Shown here: piece by piece, positions 56,821 through 64,000 of the stretch
Layout: each line of letters opens with the position of its first letter
Numbering within the stretch: the first letter of the stretch is position 1
Assembly (NCBI GenBank): GCA_001692895.1
Contig: KV748180.1
Coordinates: 2,412,195 to 2,476,194 of the forward strand
DNA length: 64,000 bases
From: Cenococcum geophilum 1.58
Taxonomy: Eukaryota > Ascomycota > Dothideomycetes > Gloniales > Gloniaceae
Direction of reading: 5' to 3'
Translations under genes and position numbers: made by a program
The notes under the pieces: model-generated
What the model saw: the letters and a program-made list of their open reading frames with translations, nothing else
The model's database searches: none
What the model was told of the DNA's origin: nothing

Positions 56821-58458
56821 CTATCCGTTGTCGTTAAAATAATAGTTAAGGAAGTCGATATCAACTGTAAGGTTCTCTGTATTAACCTTATTACCGCGCC
56901 TTGCTATACCAGGTTCCGTACCACCAGGTTCTGTACTACCGGTAAGGCTGTGGACAAAGGCATTGTTGTTCATAGACGTGACTATATTTTTAGCAGTTTT
57001 AATTAGTATTGGCCCATTTAAAGTCATAAAGTGCTCAACACCATAGTCATTGTAGAAGAAATTGCCGCTAGTGGTAGTCGGAGTTGATGTATTAAGTGCC
57101 ATAGCCGTTATGTTCTTGTCAAAATCGTCATTAATATCGTTGTCCGTAAGGTACTGGTGGACACGTCTCTTAAATCCTTCTCTTGCTTCGTTACGTTCTT
57201 CTTTAGTGTGCCTAGTTAACTAATAGTCTCCTTTCTTACACACGAAGCACGTCCTAGCATTATTGCCGTAACGGTTATTTGATGAACTTAGTTAAGACGT
57301 CGGTTGGTAGTAGCAACGGTCCGTAAAGAACACGTCGGTGGGCTGTCCTATAGTACTATTAATCTTCCTATAAGTAACAATTGACGATCGTAGGCTGTTT
57401 ATAAGGCCGGTAAGTGTAGTAGGCGGGTTAGAGTAAGCTGCCTGGTAAGCAGCGACGTCTTGGTAAGCGACGATGAGCTTATTATAGAGGAAGTCGTTGT
57501 TGCGGAGGTTGGCGTTAAGACTATGCTGTAAGTGACGGAGGTCGTTAAGTAATAGCTATAGGCAGTCCTCTGTAGACTTACCCTCGCTCTTTATTATTAC
57601 TGTCTTAAGAGTTATAGTATTCCACTTTGTTAGAACTCTATGCTTGTATTCTAGTCCTTTAAAGTGGTTGCGTATAGCGTTACAGATGCTGTTAAAGGTG
57701 GTGTAGGTTGCCTTGTTCTTATAGTAGAAGTCAAGAGCAATACCACGTAGCATTGTCGGAAAGCCTTTAATCTTTGCCTCTTGTGGTATATTAACTCTGT
57801 TACAAAGGTCGTTGAAAATCGTGAGCTTACGGTCGAAGTTGTCATCCTCTCCACTGTACTTGCTTTCCTCCGTATATATCTTTACTAAAGTTACTAAGTC
57901 TCTGCCATAGGTGGTGGCTTTGGCTTCTATAGAAGGAGCTGTAACGTTCGTAGGGGGAGCCGTGACATTTATAGGCGAGGGAGGCTCGGCCGTAGGGAGG
58001 TCATTCGAGACAGCTGGGGTCGGGGTAGGTGCCGTTAAGGGAGTTAATGAACGTGATTTAAGACGGCGGTTGATAACGTACGAATTAAAGGGTCCTTCGT
58101 TATTAATAAATAGCTTAATCTCTTTATCTAACCATTCTATAGGGTTGTCCTCATGGGCGACGTCGTATAGTGCTTGTGGTGCTAACTTGCTTTTCTTATT
58201 AGAGACCTATACTCCATTGCGTCAAAGTAGTTGTTTAAGTCCCCTAATTTTAGACCTGTTGGCATCCTTAAATGTCTGCACTGTAAAGTTGTTAAAGTCC
58301 TCTTGGTATGCTTCCCATAGGTTTTTGTCCTTAAAGTTGTGCTTAGTATACTTATTAATTTTAAAGTTAATATAGTTAGTGATATCTTCTGCGGTAGTCT
58401 CGTCAGTTAGGGTGATCCCATTACCCCAGTTCGGACGTTGGGTTCCTGTGTCGGACAT
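56821..58458 (-). pseudogene. element E gag-like protein with Cys-His knuckle
   Basis: ATG at 58458 (MSDTGTQRPNWGNGITLTD). A gag domain follows with KYSGEDDNFDRKLTIFNDL and MLRGIALDFYYKNK (about 57860-57730), then CFVCKKGDY with H at spacing typical of retroviral-type knuckles (about 57245-57205). The C-terminal part ends at 56821 (VDIDFLNYYFNDNG). Only a handful of in-frame stops (for example 58222, 57556) interrupt it, each explainable by one transition. A close relative could be functional. Confidence 0.7.
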
Positions 58459-58630
58459 GACTGGTGTAGATCGTGGTGTTTGTGGCTTGCAAAGGCCGTA
58501 GGAAGGAAGGGGATACGCTGGCGTTTAGGGCGTGCTATTAACGTAGTTTTCGACGTAGCAGATGCTGCTGGGTTATAGGGTGTACTGGCGCTCAGTAAAG
58601 AGGTCGTACTGGGTATTGATTTACGTGGTG

Positions 58631-58912
58631 AACGCGAACCGGACAAAGCCTTAGTAGGAGCCAGTTCTTTAAGTTCCCAGGGCCTTGGTAGGAAGGGTTC
58701 TCCTTAGTAAACGCGACGTGATCAACGGGCCTTGGTAGGAGCGATCGCGTATCGTCTCTCAAGTGGTTATTTTGCGTAATGGACGCGAACCGAACGAAGC
58801 CTTGGTAGGAGTCGGTTCTTTGAGTTCCCAGGGCCTATACAGGAAGGGTTCTCCTTAGCAAACGCTACGTGATCGACGGGCCTTAGTAGGAGCGATCGCG
58901 TGTCGTCTCTCT
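58631..58912. repeat. 151-bp tandem duplication in element E leader
   Basis: Two copies (about 58631-58760 and 58782-58912) containing CGCGAACCG, CAGGGCCT, GGAAGGGTTCTCCTTAG and GGAGCGATCGCGT. They lie between the gag start and the 5' LTR (minus orientation), as leader or packaging sequence would. Confidence 0.8.
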
Positions 58913-58953
58913 TCGTAATAACACCTGGCTAATCTGTGATATCAACTGATCAG

Positions 58954-59174
58954 TGTCGGTATCACCCGGGGGGGTACTGCAATTGCAATATAAGGTAACT
59001 GGTTCTTGGTTTCATTCGTGTCTCTCCTTCGTCTACTAAAAGAGAAAGAAAGGGGTAGTAAAGGTCGGGCTATCTATCGGGCCGTAGGTGGTCAGGTGAC
59101 CTATACTACGCCATGCGGCCCTGCCGCATACGCTCTGCGCGTAATGCAATTTACAACCTCTACTTATACAGACA
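58954..59174 (-). repeat. element E 5' LTR
   Basis: 221 bp, same ends and length as 56367-56587. Confidence 0.9.
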
Positions 59175-59457
59175 GCTAAATAAGATCTTCTTATTATAGA
59201 GATTAATTTACGGTTTACTAAAAGATATAAATAGAAATAGAAATAGTAAAGCTTATTTAAAAGCTTTTTCTTTAATAAATAATAACCTAGATATAATAAG
59301 ATATTTTATATTTATAAAGTTAATAACCTAATTTTTAATTTAATAATATATATAATTATTTTAAGTATTTTTAATAATACTTAATATTGGTCTTATAAGG
59401 TAATATTACGTATCTACAAGTTGTAGGTAGTAAAATAGTTAATTATTATATTCTATC
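59175..59457. other. continuation of the host sequence of element E
   Basis: AT-rich DNA that joins 56366 once E and one GCTAA are removed. No coding sequence was recognised. Confidence 0.4.
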
Positions 59458-59581
59458 TAGAATGAGGAAGGGTAAGGAACCTAAGGTTCCTTACCACGCT
59501 AGTGCCGCGGCGGTACGTGACGGCAGATTGCCTTACGTGACGGCAAATTGCCTTATATAACGGCAATTTGCCTCATTCCTA
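59458..59581. repeat. palindrome-rich 124-bp segment, possible MITE
   Basis: Starts TAGAATGAGG and ends CCTCATTCCTA, short inverted ends next to TA. Inside are a near-perfect palindrome (GGTAAGGAACCT, one base, then its complement; 59471-59495) and a second pair GGCAAATTGCC / GGCAATTTGCC (59542-59572). It is GC-richer than its flanks. Confidence 0.55.
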
Positions 59582-59901
59582 ACACTAGCAACTCTTCTTT
59601 TATAGTTACTATCTATATATAAATAACGACGGGCTTATATAAACGCTACTATTTAACAATACTAAGCTAAGGGTTAACGCGAAGACGATAAGAGCCGCTA
59701 AGGCGCTAGTAGTAAGCGAACTAATAGCAATTTTCTATGCCGGGCATAGAAAATCCTAATTAGCTACTCTTAAATTACTTTATCTCCTACTTCCTCTTAA
59801 CCTAACCTTTAACTTAGATATATAGAGTATTTATATTAATAAAGGTCTCTAGTGCCTTATTTAGGTTTACCTTTATTATTATATCTACTAGGTTATCTTA
59901 G
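59582..59901. other. spacer before element D
   Basis: 320 bp, AT-rich, no gene. The last five bases (CTTAG) would be D's target duplication; its partner is outside the window. Confidence 0.4.
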
Positions 59902-60271
59902 TGTTATAAAATACCCCTATAACACCTTGCATACGTCTACCTGTTTCTACTAACTTAGCAATTAAAGACCAACCGCGAAATAGCAATCTGACGGCAATCT
60001 GATGGCAATCTAACGGCAATCTATGGCATTTTGCTATATTCTACTAAGTTCCACCAAATTCTGCTAAGTTCTGCTAGGACTATAACCTAAACCCTATTCT
60101 GCCTATATACGTATTAACTAAGCAACTAAGTTAACAATATATGCCCTTTCTTCCTATTTTCCTACCTTTTTTCCTTACGTAACGTCTTAACCTCCTTATA
60201 CAGTTTATATATATAGCTTAATAATATTTACCTTGCTATATATTATCGTCGCTTATACTTACTCCATAATA
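59902..60271 (+). repeat. element D 5' LTR
   Basis: 370 bp; starts TGTTATAAAATACCCC, the RIP-altered form of C's TGTTACGGGATACCCC. It ends CTCCATAATA. Confidence 0.88.
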
Positions 60272-62159
60272 CTACATTACATTAACCACCTATACTACTA
60301 TTAACATACAGAACGAACCCAAAGCCCCTATAACGGCCGCCGGTATTATAACCATACTCTAAGAATAATTGGCAGGGATATAGAAGTTTTTTATAGACGC
60401 CCTTAAATAGAACTAAGCTACTTTAAATTAACAATAAGCCAAATAAGAAGTACGATACTAGTAATTAATTAAGGACCTCTAAGAAGAAGTCCGCGCCCTT
60501 AAGATACCTACACTAGGACCTTAAGACTAAACGCTATCTCTAGAGATAAACATGCGAAACGCGAGCCCTAAACCCGTAATAGCCACTTACCCTAAGCCGA
60601 CTACTACGCTGAAACGATCTAAACAACTACTAGATCCCCTAGTATTTACTAATAAACGATAAAAGCTCTAATTATTTCTAAGCTAGCTTAAAAATAAGCT
60701 AACTAGTAATACTAACTGTTACCTAACTAAAGCTAACCAACTCTATTACGCCCTAAGTTAACTAGGAGGAGATATAGCCAACCTTATTAAACCTTTTTAG
60801 CCAAACTTAGTGTAAAGCCTAGTTATACTTCTTAAAGCTACGTATAGTAACCTAAACCGCTAAGCTACTACTTAAAGAAAGATAAACCACATAACTTAAG
60901 AAATAAAAAGTTTTCTAGTATACTTCTCTGAATTTAACTGTTACGTAAAGAAAATAGGATGGAATAACTCCGCACTAATTAATAGCCTTATTAAATCCCT
61001 AAGCCCTAAACTAAAAACCTCCCTAATAGGCGTAGACCTACTAGGAGCCCTTAATACCTACATAAACGTCATTAATAAACGGTATAATAATATACTACGC
61101 CTAATACTAAAGCCCACCCCCTAATACAATACGGCAACCCTATAAACGTCCACTAAGCTATCTTAGCTTAAGCACCCTAACGCTATAGATATTAACACTG
61201 GGACCCTAGGATATACCCCACTAGGGTCCTCTAAATAAGAATAACGCATTAAGCTAGGCCTCTACTTTAAATATAAAAGTAACTCCTACCTCTTTAACTA
61301 CTGCTCCGCCCCTTTTTAAAAAGACCTATAAATAGCTAACGCTAGTAGCCTACCGCCCCAATCCTCTAGCTACTGTCCCTAATCTTTATCTAGCTCCAGC
61401 TTAATAATTAGTAAGTACCGTTTACAAGGACGAAACTCTAACTAACGTCCTATAAGAACCCCACCCTAATTACCTCTAAAAGGAAGGTCCTAGAGCTAAG
61501 TCGCTCTCCGGGACGGCTCTGCCATAGGATTTCATTAAACGCATTTAACGTTATAAACTCTAACTCTTAGGACTATAGCATAACCATTAACTATTATCTT
61601 TAGCAGAATAGTTAATAGGCTAATACTTAAATCCTAATTAACACAGGAGCTAGCGGCATAGGATTTATTAATAAGATCTTTACATAAGATAATGGTTTTA
61701 CCCTAACCCCCCTTAACCAGCATATTAACGTATTTAGATTTAATAATAAACGCACCATCTTAGGCCGTATTACCCACGTGGTAACCCTAAGACTCTAATA
61801 CCTAAACTATAAAGAACTAATTAAGCTTTTCGTTACCACCCTAGGTTACTTAGTGATCCTTAAACAACCCTAGATAAAGCTATATAAGGTAACTATTAAT
61901 TAGAATAACCTTAAGCTTTTATTTACCGCCTCCCGTTATAAGCAGAAGTGCTTTATAACTTACTACTTAGACCTAGAACCAAAATCTAAAGAATCCACCA
62001 GATTCTACTAACGTAAGATTTCCACCGAATTCCACTGACATAAGAATTCCACCGACACCTACTAAGGATCCGAAAATTCTACTAAGCTCTATAAGTTATT
62101 ACTAAGCACTACACCGCCCCAAACTAAATAGAAACTTAAGCTTAGTATACGAAACTACT

Positions 62160-64000
62160 AGAAGGACTAGTATCCTATAATGAAAAGAATACTTAAAAAA
62201 CCCGAACCCGAATCTAATACTGACTCCGTACCTAATACTAAACCTAAACCTAAATAAGAAACTACGGACGAGCCGAATAAGCTTGGTACCCTGGATATCC
62301 GCATAATTGGAGCTACTCCGTTAGCGTAACTTGCTAAGAAACCTAAATATACGATCTTTGCTGTCACTATGGCTGATATTAAGAAGGCCTTAGTACCGAA
62401 GAAGCACACCGACCCTACTACGAAGGTACTAGTAGAGTACTATAACCGCCTAGAGGTATTCTTATGGAAGGAAGCCAATAAGCTACCGGAATACCGATTG
62501 TACGACCATAAGATTGTACTTAAAGAAGGAAAGCAGCCTAGATTTGGACCCTTATACGGGATATCCTAAAACGAACTCTAAGTACTATAAAAGTATTTAG
62601 ATAAGAACCTAAGTAAAGGATTTATTAGAGCAAGCTTATTGCCTATAGCCGTACTAGTAATCTTTGTTAAGAAACCCGGTGGCGGTCTACGCTTCTATAT
62701 AGACTACTAAGCTCTTAACGCCGTTACTATTAAGAACTGATATCCGATCCCGTTGATATAGAAGACACTAAACTAACTAAGTAAGGCTCGTTACTATACG
62801 AAGCTTAATATCATCTCTATATTTAACCGTCTCCGTATTATAAAAGGGGACGAATAGCTTACTGCATTTCGTACCCGATATAGACTATTTAAGTACTTAG
62901 TAATACCCTTTAGCCTCACAAACGCCCCGAGCTTATTTTAATATTATATAAACAACACCCTACGCCCCTACCTAGACATCTTCTGTACTGCTTATATTAA
63001 CGACATCCTAATATATAGTAATAACCTAACTAAATATTAGAAATACGTTGACCTTATCCTATAAGCCCTGCACGAAGCTAGTCTACAATTAGATATAGAT
63101 AAATGCGAGTTCTATAAAACGGAAGTTCTATACCTTAGACTCCTTATTTCTATAAATAGTATATAAATAGACCCAAAGAAAGTTGAAGTAATTATGAACT
63201 AGTAAGAACCCGAGAACGTTAAGGACGTAAGAGCCTTTATAGGATTTGCTAATTTCTACTAACAGTTTATTAATAACTTCTCTGCTCTAGTTTTACCCCT
63301 TATAGCTCTAACCTAAAAGGATAAAGTCTTTGTCTTTAATAAGGAATGTAAGAAGGCCTTTACCTATCTAAAAGTTATGTTTACTACTGCGCCCGTGCTC
63401 TAATACTTCAACCTAAACCGAATAAGTGTTGTAGAAGCCGACTTATCTAACTACGTCACTGAAGGCATCCTGTCTTAATATAACGAGGATGGAGTATTGC
63501 ACCCTGTAGTATACTTCTTAAAATAACTAAGCCCAGCTAAATGTAACTACGAGATCTACAATAAGGAATTGTTAGCTATTATTAGGTATTTTAAATAATG
63601 GCGACCCGAACTAGAAGGCGCTGGATTTCTAATTAAGGTCCTTAGCGACTATAAGAACCTATAGTACTTTACAACCACAAAACAGCTAAGTTATTGTTAG
63701 GCCCGCTGGTTAGAATATCTGTCTTATTTCCGATTTTTAATTATATACCGCCTAGGCGTCTAAGGTTAAAAGCCTAATGCCCTAACCCGACGCTTATAAG
63801 ACGCGCTAGCCCTAGAAGAAGCGCGCTCTTACCAAAATTAGACCCTACTTCGCCCTAAACTATTTAACCCTCCTACTAAAGATCTTACGGTATACGTCCT
63901 TGAAATAACTAATTAATTAATTGAATAGATTATAGTTAACGAATACCTAAATAATAAGTTTATCTAAGAGACGCTTAAGCTAATGCAAGATAGTATTAGA
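62160..64000 (+). pseudogene. element D pol (protease-RT-RNase H), partial, RIP-inactivated
   Basis: The best open stretch, 62369-62569, encodes the segment before the RT palm (VPKKHTDPTTKVLVEYYNR, then LYDHKIVLKEGK and FGPLYG), typical of fungal gypsy pol. RT motifs continue with a KPGGGLRF segment (about 62665-62695), PFGL-type residues, AYINDILIY, then GFANFY (about 63240). Most Gln/Trp positions are stops. Confidence 0.75.

Larger units (their letters stand above)
56367..59174 (-). mobile_element. element E: gag-only LTR retrotransposon (2808 bp)
   Basis: 221-bp LTRs at 56367-56587 and 58954-59174, both TG..CA, nearly identical, with a perfect GCTAA duplication (56362-56366, 59175-59179). 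The interior (2.37 kb) codes only for a gag-type protein on the minus strand; no protease, integrase or RT is present. Its gag resembles element A's gag (KYSGE, MLRGIALDFYY, a Cys knuckle), so it is probably a copia derivative mobilised in trans. CA and TG are much less depleted than around it, indicating a recent insertion. Confidence 0.88.
59902..64000 (+). mobile_element. element D: Ty3/gypsy retrotransposon, cut by window end
   Basis: 5' LTR at 59902-60271 (370 bp), homologous to the element C LTRs. The primer-site region CTACATTACATTAACCACC follows, as in C. Coding runs on the plus strand: gag about 60300-62000, then pol. The RT motif AYINDILIY is near 62990 and the RNase H region lies at 63480-63700. 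The stop-rich reading shows strong RIP. It extends beyond the window. Confidence 0.88.

Overview
The window is nuclear DNA of a filamentous ascomycete (Pezizomycotina). The evidence is short spliceosomal introns (46-146 nt, GTRNGT donors), fungal-type genes (NLR with TPRs, F-box, Tim13, Nuc1, VIP36, Tcd1/2) and heavy repeat-induced point mutation (RIP) of repeats. Eurotiomycetes is a guess from gene style and the AT-rich, retrotransposon-packed half; no marker here fixes the species.

Layout. Positions 1-23.85 kb are a gene-bearing compartment. Its first part is accessory: a decayed F-box gene (1.1-2.2 kb), an intact 998-residue NB-ARC/TPR NLR-like gene (2.7-6.2 kb), a small spliced gene just upstream of it, a serine beta-lactamase-like hydrolase (7.9-9.7 kb), then a gene-poor stretch (9.7-15 kb) with two TA-flanked miniature transposons and a decayed gene. 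From 15 to 22.9 kb there is housekeeping content: a membrane protein, NUC1 nuclease, TIM13, VIP36 lectin, and the t6A37 dehydratase TCD1/2. Three of these act in or on mitochondria. TIM13 and VIP36 share a 371-bp divergent promoter region.

At about 23.85 kb composition changes abruptly to AT-rich, CpA/TpG-poor DNA that runs to the end and is almost entirely transposons. From 24.3 to 46.2 kb I can resolve a nested stack with LTR ends and target-site duplications: copia element A contains gypsy element B, which contains gypsy element C, which contains a Tc1/mariner element and a 443-bp TRIM-like element with 101-bp LTRs. From 47.6 to 48.6 kb three unrelated minisatellites lie side by side, the last split by a full-length Tad-type LINE (48.56-55.25 kb) with poly-A tract and TSD. 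From 56.4 to 59.2 kb is a gag-only LTR element (E) with 5-bp TSD and mild RIP. From 59.9 kb to the end is a partial gypsy element (D) of the same family as C in opposite orientation; it supplies the empty target sites for both insertions in C.

No CRISPR, rRNA or convincing tRNA gene is present. The most unusual objects are the TRIM-like element, the gag-only element E, and the TA-flanked MITE family found in both compartments.
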